This document shows positions 44,330 through 54,663 of a DNA stretch of 64,000 bases, one piece after another (within the stretch, counting starts at the first letter, position 1; every line of letters starts with the position of its first letter). Source of the stretch: Rhodovulum sp. PH10. Lineage in GTDB: Bacteria; Pseudomonadota; Alphaproteobacteria; Rhizobiales; Xanthobacteraceae. The notes under the pieces are model-generated. The model did not search any database. It was given only the letters and a program-made list of their open reading frames with translations, and had not been told where the DNA came from. Position numbers and translations under genes: made by a program. The stretch is taken from positions 27,628 through 91,627 of the forward strand of contig NZ_AKZI01000090.1 in assembly GCF_000293785.1 (NCBI RefSeq), given 5' to 3'.

Positions 44330-44617
44330 TTGTCCTACCATGTTTATGTCCTGGCGAGCCGCAAGCACGGAACGCTCTACATCGGGGTGACCGGCAACCT
44401 CGTCCGCCGCGTTCACGAGCACAAGACGCACGCCGTGAAAGGATTCACCGCCCGTTACAGCGTCGACAAGCTGGTCTGGTTCGAGACTTACGACGACCCG
44501 GCCCACGCCGTCGCGCGCGAGAAGGAGCTGAAGAAGTGGAGGCGGGACTGGAAGATTCGGCTGATCGAGGACTCCAATCCCGCATGGGTCGATCTGTACG
44601 ACGGGGTCTGCCGGTGA
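44330..44617 (+). CDS. GIY-YIG nuclease family protein
   Basis: 95 aa, a single GIY-YIG domain: HVYVLASRKHGTLYIGVTGN (first YVL, second YIG), Arg/His cluster NLVRRVHEHKTHAVKG, the Trp/Glu region LVWFETYDDPAHAVAREKEL with the metal-ligand Glu, and KKWRRDWKIRLIEDSNP. This YhbQ/UPF0213-like type is multicopy in Bradyrhizobium-like genomes; the target is unknown. The start is TTG at 44330 with GGGAG at 44319-44323. It lies between REP-like palindromes on both sides, which suggests a link to their mobility or maintenance. Confidence 0.85.
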   Translation: MSYHVYVLASRKHGTLYIGVTGNLVRRVHEHKTHAVKGFTARYSVDKLVWFETYDDPAHAVAREKELKKWRRDWKIRLIEDSNPAWVDLYDGVCR

Positions 44618-44699
44618 CGACGCTGCGTCGTCCGATCTCACGGCGCACGGGCCGGCCCGACATCCACGATCCGGGATTCGGGATATCGGCTCTCGGCCG

Positions 44700-44794
44700 T
44701 TCCGGGGCGTAGGCGATCGCCCGCGAGCCCGGAATTCACACTCGTGCACAGGGGTCATGGGTTCCGGGCTCGCCGCTTCGGGGCGCCCCGGAAC
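44700..44794. repeat. REP-like palindrome pair after the GIY-YIG gene
   Basis: Two hairpins in opposite orientation: TTCCGGG/CCCGGAA (44700-44706 and 44728-44734, same orientation as the left copy) and GTTCCGGG/CCCGGAAC (44761-44768 and 44787-44794, reversed). GTCATT follows at 44806-44811, next to the recN stop. The layout is like a REP doublet (BIME). Confidence 0.85.
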
Positions 44795-44805
44795 GACGGG
44801 GACCG

Positions 44806-46476
44806 TCATTCCCCCGCCGCGGCGATCAAGCGGTCGGCGGCGGCGCGGGCCTCTGCGGTGATCTCGGCGCCCGACAGCATGCGGGCGATCTCCTCGCGCC
44901 GGGTCTCGGCGTCGAGCACGGACACGCGGGTCGCGACCCGCTTGCCGCGATCGAGCGTGCCCTTGGCGATGAGGAAATGCCGGTTCGCGCGCGCCGCCAC
45001 CTGCGGCGCATGGGTGACGGCGATCACCTGCACGCCGCGCCCGAGGCGCGCCAGTCGCACGCCGATCGCGTCGGCCACCGCCCCGCCCACCGCCGTGTCG
45101 ATCTCGTCGAACACCAGCGTCGGCGCCGAGCCGCGGTCGGCGATCACCACCTTGAGCGCCAGCAGGAAGCGCGACAGCTCGCCCCCGGAGGCGACCTTCA
45201 TCAGCGGTCCCGCCGCGGTCCCCGGATTGGTCTGCACGAAGAACTCCACCCGATCGATGCCGTGCGGCCCCGGCCTGTCCGACTCGGTCGAAATCTCGGT
45301 GGAGAATTTCGCCCGCTCGAGCTTGAGCGGCTTGAGCTCTCCATTGACCGCCTTGTCGAGCTTTTGGGCGACGCGCTTGCGCTGATCGGAGAGCGCCACC
45401 GATGCGGCATCATAGCGGACGGCAGCGGTCGCCGCCTCCGCTTCCAGCGCGGCGAGCCTTTCCACCCCGGCGTCGAGCGTCGCGACGTCGGCGGCGTAGC
45501 GGGCGGCGAGTGCCGCCAGCGCATCGACCGCGACATTGTACTTGCGCGCCGCCGCGCGCAGCGCGAACAGCCGCTCCTCGATCCGTTCGAGCAGGCCGGG
45601 ATCGTGGGCGGAGGCGGCGAGCGCCGCCTCGAGATGGCCGCGCGCCTCGTCGAGCGCGACCAGCGCGGCGTCGATCGCAGCGACCGCCGGCGCGACCGAA
45701 CCGTCGGCCGTGCCGCGCCGCTCCAGCCGGCGAACCGCGGCGGCCAGCACCGGCCCCGGCGACTGCGGGCCGGAGACGACCGCCAGCGCGTCGCGCAGAT
45801 CGTCGGCGGCTTTTTCCGCCTGCATCATCGCGGTGCGGCGCTCGGCGAGCGCGGTCTCCTCGCCCGGCTCGGGGGCGAGCTCGGTCAGCTCCTCCACCGC
45901 ATGGCGCAGCCAGTCGGCCTCGCGGCCGGCGCGCTCCACCTCGGCGCGGTGCGCGGCGAGCGCGGCGGCCGCATCGCGGCGCAGCGCCCACAGGCGCGAG
46001 ATCGCGGCGACGTCCGCATCGAGGCCGCCATAGGCGTCGAGCAGCGCCCGGTGGGTCGCCGGATCGACCAGCGCGCGGGCGTCGTGCTGGCCGTGGATCT
46101 CGACCAGCAGCGCGCCGAGGCTCTTGAGCACCTGCACCGACACCGGCTGGTCGTTGACGAAGGCCCGCGTGCGGCCGTCGGAAAGCTGCACACGGCGGAG
46201 AATCAGCTGGTCCTCGCTCGCGATGTCGTTCCCGGCGAGCAGCGCGTGCACCGGATGCGCGACGGCCGGCTCGAACACCGCCGTCACCTGCCCCTGCTCG
46301 GCGCCGCTGCGCACCAGCGAGGCGTCGCCACGCGCCCCGAGCGCCAGCGAGAAGGCGTCGAGCAGGATCGACTTTCCCGCCCCGGTCTCGCCGGTCAGCA
46401 CCGAGAGGCCGGCGCCGAAATCGAGATCGAGGCGGTCGATGAGGACGATGTCGCGGATCGAGAGGCGGGCCAGCAT
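44806..46476 (-). CDS. recN: DNA repair protein RecN
   Basis: 556 aa SMC-like ATPase for double-strand break repair. Walker A LTGETGAGKSILLDAFSLAL near residue 30, long coiled-coil middle, and C-terminal ABC part with SGGELSRFLLALKVVIAD and the Walker B APTLVFDEIDTAVGG. ATG 46476 (MLARLSIRDIVLIDRLDL) is the start; the open frame to 46587 has no match. No LexA-type GAAC-N7-GAAC was seen in front, so SOS control is not evident here. Its stop falls at the edge of a REP-like repeat. Confidence 0.95.
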   Translation of the reverse strand: MLARLSIRDIVLIDRLDLDFGAGLSVLTGETGAGKSILLDAFSLALGARGDASLVRSGAEQGQVTAVFEPAVAHPVHALLAGNDIASEDQLILRRVQLSDGRTRAFVNDQPVSVQVLKSLGALLVEIHGQHDARALVDPATHRALLDAYGGLDADVAAISRLWALRRDAAAALAAHRAEVERAGREADWLRHAVEELTELAPEPGEETALAERRTAMMQAEKAADDLRDALAVVSGPQSPGPVLAAAVRRLERRGTADGSVAPAVAAIDAALVALDEARGHLEAALAASAHDPGLLERIEERLFALRAAARKYNVAVDALAALAARYAADVATLDAGVERLAALEAEAATAAVRYDAASVALSDQRKRVAQKLDKAVNGELKPLKLERAKFSTEISTESDRPGPHGIDRVEFFVQTNPGTAAGPLMKVASGGELSRFLLALKVVIADRGSAPTLVFDEIDTAVGGAVADAIGVRLARLGRGVQVIAVTHAPQVAARANRHFLIAKGTLDRGKRVATRVSVLDAETRREEIARMLSGAEITAEARAAADRLIAAAGE

Positions 46477-46559
46477 GGATCGGCTCGGGCCGTCGGACAC
46501 GGCCGGTGATGAACGCCGCTCGCCGCGGCGCAGGGACGACCGGCACTGTAGATACGCGA

Positions 46560-46582
46560 ACGGCCGGGACAAGCCCGGCCGT
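46560..46582 (-). terminator. Hairpin between bamD and recN
   Basis: Perfect 9-bp stem ACGGCCGGG/CCCGGCCGT with five-base loop, downstream of bamD in transcription order. No T-run follows, so it may attenuate rather than terminate. Confidence 0.5.
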
Positions 46583-46617
46583 CGCACGAATTCACATCGG
46601 CAGCAACGCGCGGGCGT

Positions 46618-47490
46618 TCACCCGAGCCCGCCGAGGCCGACCTTCTTGAAGGCGCGGCTGATCCACGAGCCCTGGTTCTCGCTCGGCTCGAAGCCGCCGC
46701 CCTTCACCAGGCGATAGGCGTCCTTGTACCAGGGGCTGTCGGGGAAGTTGTGACCGAGCACCGCGGCCGCCGTGCGCGCCTCGTCGACGATGCCGAGCGC
46801 CATGTAGCACTCGGTGAGGCGCATCAGCGCCTCCTCGACGTGGCGGGTGGTCTGGTACTGCGTCACCACGATCTTGAAGCGGTTGATCGCGCCGATGAAG
46901 TTCTTCTTGCCCATGTAGTAGCGGCCGACCTCCATCTCCTTGGCGGCGAGATGGTCGCGCCCGACCTCGATCTTCTTGCGCGCCTGCGGGGCGTACTCGG
47001 AGTCGGGGTATTTTCGGATGACGTCCTCGAGCGCCTGGATCGCCTTCTCGGTGCCGGTCTGGTCGCGAGTGACGTCGGGGATCTGGTCGAAATAGGAGGC
47101 GCCGATCAGATATTGGGCATAGGCGACGTCCGGGCTGCCCGGATGCATCTGCACGTAGCGCTTGGCGGCGGCGATGCACTCGTCGTACTGGCGATTCTCG
47201 TAATAGGAATAGGCCGCCATGATCAGCGATTTACGAGCCCATTCCGAATACGGGTGCTGGCGGTCGACCTCCTCGAACTTCTTCGCCGCGTCCTTCGGCG
47301 AGCTCTTCTCGTTCAGGAGGAAGAGGCCCTCGTTGTAGAGCTTGTCGGCTGGGATGTCGGGGCCGATGCCGTCGTCGTCCTTGCCGAACAGGCTGCCGAG
47401 GCTGGAGCAGCCGGCGACGATCAGCAGCACCGGCAGAATTGCGGCGATGCGGCCGAGCGGCGATGCGCGCCGCGACAATCGTGGAACCAC
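46618..47490 (-). CDS. bamD: Outer-membrane assembly lipoprotein BamD
   Basis: 290 aa. Lipoprotein of the BAM complex that folds beta-barrels into the outer membrane. Signal peptide ending in the lipobox LLIVAGCSS (Cys28), then five TPR-like repeats (DKLYNEGLFLLNEKSSPKDA, MAAYSYYENRQYDECIAAAK, YLIGASYFDQIP, LAAKEMEVGRYYMGKKNFIG). The start is GTG 47490 with GGGGGCGAGG before it; the ATG further upstream (47724) would put a non-signal leader in front. It is between lpxC and recN as in many alphaproteobacteria. Confidence 0.95.
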   Translation of the reverse strand: MVPRLSRRASPLGRIAAILPVLLIVAGCSSLGSLFGKDDDGIGPDIPADKLYNEGLFLLNEKSSPKDAAKKFEEVDRQHPYSEWARKSLIMAAYSYYENRQYDECIAAAKRYVQMHPGSPDVAYAQYLIGASYFDQIPDVTRDQTGTEKAIQALEDVIRKYPDSEYAPQARKKIEVGRDHLAAKEMEVGRYYMGKKNFIGAINRFKIVVTQYQTTRHVEEALMRLTECYMALGIVDEARTAAAVLGHNFPDSPWYKDAYRLVKGGGFEPSENQGSWISRAFKKVGLGGLG

Positions 47491-47778
47491 GCCTCGCCCC
47501 CTTCCCTTGAAGCTCGTGGCGGGCCGCCGTCGCGGCGCCGTCGATGCTGGTCGCCGGTCGGCCCCTCCCCCGGGTCCTCTGGCGGCCGCAATGAAGCCGG
47601 ACATTCGGCCGGTAATGTGGCGAACCGCCGCCCTCTCCCGTGCGGATCCACCCTGATATGGCGGGATTTGGCCGGACCCGGCCGGGCGCACGAACCAAAA
47701 CCGCGCCGTGTCCGGTGCGGGCACGACGCGGGAAAGACGACGCCGGGGACGATGTCCGCGCGCCGGAGCGCCGGAGCG

Positions 47779-48753
47779 TCAGGACACGTCGGGGCCGAAG
47801 GCCGGGGCGGCGACGCCGGCGGTCAGCTCGGCATGGCCGCGGGCCGGCTTGCGCGCGGCGGCCGGCACGGCGTCGACCAGGGTCCAGGCCGAGCGGTTGG
47901 CCATCAGCGCCGAGATCACCGCGTGGTTGAGCTTGTGGCCGCCGCAGGTCGAGCGATAGACGCCGATCAGCGGGGCGCCGGCGAGCGACAGGTCGCCGAC
48001 CGCGTCGAGCGCCTTGTGGCGGACGAACTCGTCAGCGAAGCGCAGGCCGTCGGGATTGAGGATGCGGTTGTCGGCGACGACCACGGTGTTCTCGAAGCTC
48101 GCGCCGAGCGCGTAGCCGGCGCTCCACAGCTTGGCGACGTCGCTCATGAAGCCGAAGGTGCGCGCCCGCGCGAGCTCGCGGCGGAACGTGTCGGGCTCCA
48201 GGTCGAAGGCCAGCTCCTGGCGGCCGATCAAGGGGTTGTCGAAGGCGATGGCGATCTCGAAGCGCATCCCGCGATCGGCCGGCAGCAGCTCGCCGAAGGC
48301 GCGGCCATTGGCCACCCGGATCGGCTCCAGCACCTTGACGAAGCGGCGCGGCGCGGCGGTCGCGACGAGGCCGACCTTGTCGATCGCCTCGACGAACTCG
48401 GCGGCGCTGCCGTCCATGATCGGCACCTCGGGGCCGTCGACCTCGACCACCACATTGTCGACGCCGAGCCCCGACAGGGCGGCGAGGAGGTGCTCGGCGG
48501 TGGAGCACAGCGCGCCGGACGCATCACCGATCACGGTGGCGAGCTCGGTGGCGACCACAGCGCCGACGCCGGCGCGGATCTCGCGGTCCGGCTTGCCGTC
48601 CTCGCCGGGGCGGAAGAAGACGATGCCGGTGCCCGGATCCGCCGGATGCAGCGTGAGAGTGGCCGGTACGCCCGAATGGACCCCGATGCCCGAGACCGTG
48701 ACGTCCGAGCGCAAGGTGGTCTGTCGGCCCGTTTTCATCGTGAAACGTCCCAT
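47779..48753 (-). CDS. lpxC: UDP-3-O-acyl-N-acetylglucosamine deacetylase LpxC
   Basis: 324 aa. Zinc enzyme for the committed step of lipid A synthesis. Two-domain LpxC: the zinc/catalytic motif ALCSTAEHLLAAL (Glu87, His88), VPIMDGSAAEFVEAI, KTFG-like ARARTFGFMSDV, and the second zinc pair EFVRHKALDAVGDLSLAG. The start could be ATG 48753 or 48738. The 620-base leader before it (to ftsZ) is unusually long. Confidence 0.95.
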   Translation of the reverse strand: MGRFTMKTGRQTTLRSDVTVSGIGVHSGVPATLTLHPADPGTGIVFFRPGEDGKPDREIRAGVGAVVATELATVIGDASGALCSTAEHLLAALSGLGVDNVVVEVDGPEVPIMDGSAAEFVEAIDKVGLVATAAPRRFVKVLEPIRVANGRAFGELLPADRGMRFEIAIAFDNPLIGRQELAFDLEPDTFRRELARARTFGFMSDVAKLWSAGYALGASFENTVVVADNRILNPDGLRFADEFVRHKALDAVGDLSLAGAPLIGVYRSTCGGHKLNHAVISALMANRSAWTLVDAVPAAARKPARGHAELTAGVAAPAFGPDVS

Positions 48754-49373
48754 CGAAACTCGACCGTGCCGCGGGCTTTCGCCGCAGCGATCAGTTGAAG
48801 CTTTCCCCCACGGGACGCTGAAGCGGCGCCGTCAAAGCCCCGCGCTGTTTCCGCGCGTGAGCAGCCCCGTTGCGGCCCCACTTCGTCCCCGTGCCGAGCG
48901 GACGATAACCGTCTGGCGGGACACGGCCAATTCACGGTTTCTTACCGATTGTTACCTGAAAAACGAACGACTTCCGTCGGAGTTCCGACGCGGTTTTTCT
49001 GCGAAAAACGGCGGTTTTCGCCATCCATCCACCGCTCCTTCGCCAAACTCGACCCCTGTGGGTAACGATTCGTTTCTGTCCGTGTGATAGCGCGAGGCCC
49101 CTTTCGCCCGCGAATCGTCTTGCGACCACGGTGATTCGACTTTGCGACGCCCGCGCGAAACCATCGACTGATTCGCGGCCTGCCCGCCGCAACGCCCCGG
49201 CGATACGCCTGCGCGGCACACCACCGGGCGGCGCTCCCCACCGCCACACCTCCGTCGTGAACGCGGCGCCGCCGCTTTTGCTCCACGCGGCAGACACGAA
49301 AACGGCCGGGCGAAAAACCCGGCCGCTTCGTGCGGAAGTCTCGTGGTCTCGAAGAGGCCGAGGGCGTTCGCCC
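48754..49373. other. lpxC / ftsZ intergenic region
   Basis: 620 bases with no supportable gene. Contains the ftsZ terminator (49297-49325), a perfect hairpin CGTCGGA/TCCGACG (48975-48981 and 48984-48990), and AT-rich sequence GGTTTCTTACCGATTGTTACC (about 48936-48956) likely to hold the lpxC promoter on the minus strand. Small open frames overlap each other in several readings and lack SDs. Confidence 0.5.
49297..49325 (-). terminator. Intrinsic terminator after ftsZ
   Basis: 8-bp stem CGGCCGGG/CCCGGCCG (49303-49310 and 49318-49325) with a T-rich loop on the transcribed strand, followed by TTTTCGTG, 48 bases after the ftsZ stop. Confidence 0.75.
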
Positions 49374-51182
49374 TCAGGTCGCCTGCCGGCGCAGGAAGGC
49401 CGGGATGTCGAGCTGGTCCTCGTCCGGATGGTTCTGCACCGGGGCCGGACGGCCGTGCGGGTCGAGGCCCTGCGGGGCCGGCGGCGCCGACGGCCGACGG
49501 GCATAGTCGGAGACCGGCTCGGGCGCGCGCGGGGCGGCCTCGGGCCGCATCGGCGGCATCCGCTGCACCGGACGCTCGGAGGTCACCGGGCGGCCCTGCG
49601 GCTGCGGCTCGGCCGGGCGATGGTCCTCGTCGCGGCGGCCGAGGCCGACCGCGGCGAGGCGCTGCAGCAGGGTCAGGCGGCGCTTCTCCGGATGGTCGTG
49701 CTCGACCGGCTCGCCACCGCGGCTCGCGCGGATCTCGGCCTGGGCCGGCAGCGGCAGCTCGTCGATCCGCGGCATGCGGGTCGGCCGGCTGGCCGGACGC
49801 TCCGGCTGCGGCGGGATGAACACCTTGGCCGGGGCCTGCTCCTGGGCCTTGGCGGGCTCGGGCGCGAGGTCGGGCACGAAGGCCGGCTTCGACTGGATCG
49901 GGCGGATGGTGACGTCCTCGATCTCGCGCGGGCCGAGCGCCTCGGCGACGGCGGCCGCGGCCGCCGCGTCGATGCCGGGATTCTGCGCGAAGCCGGTCGG
50001 GCCCTGGTTCACGTCGGGCATCGACGGCGCCTGGCCGCGCTCGCCCTCGGGCCGCTCGATCCGCTCGGCGATCCGCTTGTTGTCGGTGCGCAGCCGGCCG
50101 GCGAGCTCGGCGATGCGCGACTCGTGGGCGGCCGCCGCCTGGGCGTCGGGCGCGCGGGCGGTGAAGGCCTCCACCGCCGGCACCGGCGTCTGCTGCGGCT
50201 GGGCCGCCGGCATCACGCTCTGGTCGACGCCGGTCGCCACCACCGACACGCGGATGATGCCGTCGAGCGTCTCGTCGAAGGTGGCGCCGACGATGATGTT
50301 GGCGTCGGCATCGACCTCCTCGCGGATGCGGGTGGCGGCCTCGTCGACCTCGTAGAGGGTGAGGTCCTTGCCGCCGGTGATCGAGATCAAGAGGCCGCGG
50401 GCGCCCTTCATCGACACGTCGTCGATCAGCGGGTTGGCGATCGCCGCCTCGGCGGCGCGCAGCGCGCGCTTCTCGCCGGTGGCCTCGCCGGTGCCCATCA
50501 TCGCCTTGCCCATCTCGCGCATGACGGCGCGGACGTCGGCGAAGTCGAGGTTGATCAGGCCTTCCTTGACCATCAGGTCGGTGATGCAGCCGACGCCGGA
50601 AAAGAGCACCTGGTCGGCCATCGAGAAGGCGTCGGCGAAGGTGGTCTTCTCGTTCGCCACCCGAAACAGGTTCTGGTTCGGGATGATGATGAGGGTGTCG
50701 ACGACCTTCTGCAGCTCGGCGATGCCGTTCTCGGCGAGCCGCATGCGCCGCGCGCCCTCGAAGTGGAACGGCTTGGTGACGACGCCGACGGTGAGGATGC
50801 CGAGCTCGCGGGCGGCACGCGCGACCACCGGAGAGGCGCCGGTGCCGGTGCCGCCGCCCATGCCGGCGGTGACGAACACCATGTGGGCGCCGTTGAGGTG
50901 ATCGCGGATCTCGTCGAGCACCTCTTCCGCGGCGGCGCGGCCGACGTCCGGCTGCGAGCCGGCGCCGAGGCCCTCGGTGGCGGAGACGCCCATCTGGATG
51001 ATGCGCTCGGCCTCCGACATGGTCAGCGCCTGGGCGTCGGTGTTGGCGACCACGAAGTCGACGCCCTGCAACCCCCCGCGGATCATGTTGTTCACGGCAT
51101 TGCCGCCCGCACCGCCGACCCCGAACACGGTGATCCGCGGCTTCAGCTCCCGGATGTCGGGGATCTTCAAGTTGATGCTCAT
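49374..51182 (-). CDS. ftsZ: Cell division GTPase FtsZ
   Basis: 602 aa. Tubulin-like GTPase that forms the Z-ring. GTPase core: [15 protein letters not shown] (N-terminal), tubulin signature [13 protein letters not shown] (109), and the T7 loop [15 protein letters not shown], with [20 protein letters not shown]. Residues about 320-590 are a long disordered Pro/Ala/Arg/Glu linker, typical of alphaproteobacterial FtsZ, and the protein ends in the C-terminal peptide [14 protein letters not shown] that binds FtsA and other partners. It follows ftsA with an 88-base gap and has its own terminator. Confidence 0.98.
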   Translation of the reverse strand: MSINLKIPDIRELKPRITVFGVGGAGGNAVNNMIRGGLQGVDFVVANTDAQALTMSEAERIIQMGVSATEGLGAGSQPDVGRAAAEEVLDEIRDHLNGAHMVFVTAGMGGGTGTGASPVVARAARELGILTVGVVTKPFHFEGARRMRLAENGIAELQKVVDTLIIIPNQNLFRVANEKTTFADAFSMADQVLFSGVGCITDLMVKEGLINLDFADVRAVMREMGKAMMGTGEATGEKRALRAAEAAIANPLIDDVSMKGARGLLISITGGKDLTLYEVDEAATRIREEVDADANIIVGATFDETLDGIIRVSVVATGVDQSVMPAAQPQQTPVPAVEAFTARAPDAQAAAAHESRIAELAGRLRTDNKRIAERIERPEGERGQAPSMPDVNQGPTGFAQNPGIDAAAAAAVAEALGPREIEDVTIRPIQSKPAFVPDLAPEPAKAQEQAPAKVFIPPQPERPASRPTRMPRIDELPLPAQAEIRASRGGEPVEHDHPEKRRLTLLQRLAAVGLGRRDEDHRPAEPQPQGRPVTSERPVQRMPPMRPEAAPRAPEPVSDYARRPSAPPAPQGLDPHGRPAPVQNHPDEDQLDIPAFLRRQAT

Positions 51183-51270
51183 GGCTGCCTCTTCGTGTCG
51201 GGGGCGTGGGTCACGCCACCGGGTCGCGCCGGTCCGCCGCCGGCGGGGTTCGAGCTGTTTCCTCGGGACG

Positions 51271-52590
51271 TCAGAAGCTTTCGCGTAGCCATCGTCCGAC
51301 CCGTGTGAAGTAGCCGCTGGAGCCCGACCGCATCCTCTGGGCCCGTCGCGGATCGAAATGTTCCAGGTGCGCCACCTGGGGATAGACCAGGAGGCCGGCC
51401 GCGACCGCGAAGGCCGCTCCTTTCGCGCCGTCGGGAAGCCCGGAGACCCCGAGCGGCCGGCCGATCCGGACCGGACGCCCGAGGATGCGCGCCGCGAGCT
51501 CGGTGAAGCCGGTCAGCTCGCTCGCGCCCCCGGTGACGATGACCCGCCCACGCGGCTCGCCGGCGAACGGCGAGGCCGCCAGCCGGTCGCGAACCATCTC
51601 CAAAATCTCCTCGACCCGCGGCTTGATGATCCGGGTCAGCGTCGCGCGGGACACGAACTGCGGCGGTTCGCGGTCGTCCCCCGGCACCGCCGGCACGGCG
51701 ATCATGTCGCGGTCGTCCATTGCGCCACCCAGCACATTGCCATAGAGCGTCTTGATTCGCTCGGCATCCGGCACGGCCGCGCTGAGTCCGCGGGCCAAAT
51801 CCATCGTCACGTGTTGCCCGCCGAGCGCAAATCCGTCCGCATGGACGAACCGCCCGCCGGAAAATACCGACAGGGTGGTGGTTCCCGCCCCCATGTCGAC
51901 CACCGCGGCACCGAGCTCGGCCTCGTCGTCGGCGAGCGCGGCGAGCGCCGCGACATAAGGACTCGCCACCATCGCCTCGACCGACAGGTGGCAGCGCTCG
52001 ATCGCCAGCATCAGGTTGCGGGCGGCGCCGACATCGGCGGTGAGCACGTGCATGTCGACGCCGAACCGGCGCGCCAGCATGCCGCGCGGATCGCGGATGC
52101 CGCGGGTGCCGTCGATCGCGTAGCCGATCGGCACCGAATGCAGCACCACCCGGCCGGGCCGCACCGACATCCGGCTGCCGGCGGCGAGCACGCGGCCGAT
52201 GTCGGCCTCGCGCACCTCGCCCGGCACGTCGACCGAGGCGGCGAACAGCTCGCTCGCCGGACGGCCGCAGGAGAGCGAGACGATCACCGCCTCCACCTGG
52301 CAGCGCGCGGCGCGCTCGGCGAGATCGACCGCGTGGCGGATCGCCACCTCGGCCTCGGCCAGCTCGACCACGTTGCCGGCCTTGAGGCCGTGCGACTCGG
52401 TGTGGCTGAAGCCGACCACCTCGATCGAATGGGTGCGGCGCCGCAAAACCTCCTGCGGCGGATGCGGCGCGAGGCGCGCGATCAGGCAGGCGATCTTGCT
52501 GGTGCCGACGTCGAGCGCCGCCACCGTCGCGCTGCGGCGCGGATGCAGCGGCTTCATCTTCGGGGTGAGGCCGTATTGGAGGGCGTTCAT
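51271..52590 (-). CDS. ftsA: Cell division protein FtsA
   Basis: 439 aa actin-like ATPase that anchors FtsZ to the membrane. ATP-binding phosphate loops: [18 protein letters not shown] (phosphate 1), [20 protein letters not shown] (phosphate 2) and [20 protein letters not shown] (adenosine). Subdomain 1c is in residues about 85-170, and the C-terminal amphipathic membrane helix is [15 protein letters not shown] 52590 follows the strong AAAGGAGGGAACGC and overlaps the ftsQ stop (ATGA). Confidence 0.97.
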   Translation of the reverse strand: MNALQYGLTPKMKPLHPRRSATVAALDVGTSKIACLIARLAPHPPQEVLRRRTHSIEVVGFSHTESHGLKAGNVVELAEAEVAIRHAVDLAERAARCQVEAVIVSLSCGRPASELFAASVDVPGEVREADIGRVLAAGSRMSVRPGRVVLHSVPIGYAIDGTRGIRDPRGMLARRFGVDMHVLTADVGAARNLMLAIERCHLSVEAMVASPYVAALAALADDEAELGAAVVDMGAGTTTLSVFSGGRFVHADGFALGGQHVTMDLARGLSAAVPDAERIKTLYGNVLGGAMDDRDMIAVPAVPGDDREPPQFVSRATLTRIIKPRVEEILEMVRDRLAASPFAGEPRGRVIVTGGASELTGFTELAARILGRPVRIGRPLGVSGLPDGAKGAAFAVAAGLLVYPQVAHLEHFDPRRAQRMRSGSSGYFTRVGRWLRESF

Positions 52591-53552
52591 GCGTTCCCTC
52601 CTTTCTTCTTCTTGGGCTTCAGGGCCTCCTCGCGCGCCTCGGCGGCGCGGTCGGAGAGGCGCACCGTCACCCGGCCGGGCATGCGCAGATCGACCACGGT
52701 GATGTCGCGCGCGAGCAGGTTCTTCTCGCGGTCGAGCCGGGCGAGGTGGTCGAGCGCGCGGGCGACGCCGGTTTCCGGCAGCTTCACCTCGACGCCGTTG
52801 GCGAGCAGCACGTTCCAGCGCCGCTCGCCGACCAGCACCGAGGCGCGCACCTGCTCGCGGATGGCGGGAACCTTCGACAGCTCGGCGAGGAAGGTTCGCG
52901 CCCGCGTTTCCGCACCCTTGCCGACCACGAAGGGCAGCGCGACGAGATCGGGCGAGACGAACGGCTCGAGCACGGTGCCGTCCGAGGCGATCACCCCGAC
53001 CTGCCCCTCCTTCTGCCACAGCGCGAAGGCATTGCGCTCCTTGATGTCGATCGCGAGCTTGTCGGGATAGAGCTTCTGCACCGTGGCCTCGCCGATCCAC
53101 GGGCTCTCCTCGAGCCGGGTGCGGGCGGCGGCCGCGTCCAGGAACAAGAGCGAGGTGTGGCCGGTGACGCCGGCGATCGCCAACACCTCGTCGCGGGTGA
53201 GATGCTTCTGGCCGGTCAACGCCACCGCGGTGATGCGGAAGCCGGCGGCATTGGCGGCCATGTGGCGGGCGTCGTCGAGCCAGGCGATCACGTCCGGACC
53301 GTGGCCGCCGCGCACGATGCCGAAGCCGATGCTGGTCGCCATCACGAGAACGAACCCGGCCTTGCCGAACCAGCGCGGCCACGCCTCGACCCACAGCACC
53401 AGCCGTGTGCCCTGCCGGCGCAGCCGCACGAACGGCCCGTGCGAATGGTGAAAGGCCGCCGCGCGTCCCCGGCCGGTGGCCCGCGGACGCGGCGACGCTC
53501 CGGGCTTCGATCGCCCGGTCAGCGGCCCAAAGACGCGTCCTCCACCATCCAT
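52587..53552 (-). CDS. ftsQ: Cell division protein FtsQ
   Basis: 321 aa bitopic divisome protein. One N-terminal membrane segment (WFGKAGFVLVMATSIGFGIV), then a POTRA domain (FRITAVALTGQKHLTRDEVL) and the FtsQ beta domain (WIGEATVQKLYPDKLAIDIK, then ERNAFALW). A basic cytoplasmic tail of about 70 residues precedes the helix. ATG 53552 is the first reasonable start and overlaps ddlB by 34 bases; upstream AAGAG is weak. C-terminus is a Lys-rich tail ([10 protein letters not shown]). Confidence 0.93.
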   Translation of the reverse strand: MDGGGRVFGPLTGRSKPGASPRPRATGRGRAAAFHHSHGPFVRLRRQGTRLVLWVEAWPRWFGKAGFVLVMATSIGFGIVRGGHGPDVIAWLDDARHMAANAAGFRITAVALTGQKHLTRDEVLAIAGVTGHTSLLFLDAAAARTRLEESPWIGEATVQKLYPDKLAIDIKERNAFALWQKEGQVGVIASDGTVLEPFVSPDLVALPFVVGKGAETRARTFLAELSKVPAIREQVRASVLVGERRWNVLLANGVEVKLPETGVARALDHLARLDREKNLLARDITVVDLRMPGRVTVRLSDRAAEAREEALKPKKKKGGNA

Positions 53553-54442
53553 TCCACCAACTCTTCGAACGAGATACCCGCAAAAGCCGCCATGTCGGGC
53601 ACCAGCGACGTCTCGGTCATGCCGGGCTGCGTGTTGACCTCCAGGCAGGCGAGCCCCCCAAAACCCTCGAGGCGGTCGTCGTACCGAAAGTCCGCGCGGC
53701 TCACGCCCCGGCATCCGAGCGCCTGATGCGCTCGGAGAGCCAGTCTTCGGACCTCTTGGTAAACAATCGGTTTAATCGGGGCCGGCAGGACGTGCCGCGA
53801 GCCCCCCGGCGCGTACTTGGCCTCGTAGTCGTAGAAGGAGACATTCGAAACGATTTCAATGACATCGAGCGCCCGGTCGCCGACCACCGCACACGTTAAC
53901 TCTTTCCCTGCGATGTAGCGCTCGCACAACACTTCTTCACCATATGGCCAATCCGGCCGGGTGAGCTCCTGCGGCGGGTGGGCATGCTCGGGGGTGACGA
54001 TGAACACGCCGACGCTCGATCCCTCGCACACCGGCTTGATCACATAGGGCGGTTCCATGACGTGGGCGCGCGCGGCCTCGCGCCGCGACACCACCCTACC
54101 CTCCGGCACCGGCACCCCGGCCGCCGCCAGCACCACCTTGGCGGTGTCCTTCTGCATCGCGAGCGCAGAGGCCATCACCCCGGAATGGCTGTAGGGGATC
54201 TGCAAAACCTCGAGGATGCCCTGGATGGTGCCGTCCTCACCGGGCCGGCCGTGCAGCACGTTGAGCGCGACCTCGGGCTTCAGCGCGGTGAGCACCGCGG
54301 CGATGTCGCGCCCGACATCGACCCGCTCGACCCGGTGGCCGCGCGCCTCCAGCGCCGCCGCGCAGGCCGCCCCCGACCGCAGGCTCACCTCCCGCTCCGA
54401 CGACCACCCCCCCATCAGGACGGCGACGTGCCTGCTGCTCAT
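53519..54442 (-). CDS. ddlB: D-alanine-D-alanine ligase
   Basis: 307 aa ATP-grasp enzyme making D-Ala-D-Ala for peptidoglycan. N-terminal HVAVLMGGWSSEREVSLRSG, VLHGRPGEDGTIQGILEVLQ, IPYSHSGVMASALAMQKDTA, and ATP-grasp VIKPVCEGSSVGVFIV, GKELTCAVVGD and the metal site EVNTQPGMTETSLVP. The GGGGAGACAGAC before ATG 54442 is a good SD. First of the ddlB-ftsQ-ftsA chain; murB lies further upstream on the same strand but is separated by two genes on the other strand. Confidence 0.97.
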   Translation of the reverse strand: MSSRHVAVLMGGWSSEREVSLRSGAACAAALEARGHRVERVDVGRDIAAVLTALKPEVALNVLHGRPGEDGTIQGILEVLQIPYSHSGVMASALAMQKDTAKVVLAAAGVPVPEGRVVSRREAARAHVMEPPYVIKPVCEGSSVGVFIVTPEHAHPPQELTRPDWPYGEEVLCERYIAGKELTCAVVGDRALDVIEIVSNVSFYDYEAKYAPGGSRHVLPAPIKPIVYQEVRRLALRAHQALGCRGVSRADFRYDDRLEGFGGLACLEVNTQPGMTETSLVPDMAAFAGISFEELVEWMVEDASLGR

Positions 54443-54663
54443 GTCTGTCTCCCCCTCCACGCACCCGGCTTCGTTCGGCGCTCCGCCACCGACGTGGCTC
54501 GCCGACCGGAGCGAATTCCACGGCCCGCTCCCGCCCCTCGCGAGGCCGGGCTCGATATCGGACCACGAGCGCCGGTATAAGTGAATCGCCGCAGCTTTGC
54601 GCCCCTCGCGCCGACGCTCGGCGCTCCCGCGCGAAACTCCGTTCGGCACTCCGTGAGGTGACC

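Noticed and set aside
44806..46600. LexA box before recN
   Set aside because: Looked for GAAC-N7-GAAC or GTTC-N7-GTTC in the recN leader and found none.
48932..49504. Minus-strand ORFs between lpxC and ftsZ
   Set aside because: Three overlapping readings of one region, crossing the ftsZ terminator; no conserved motif.
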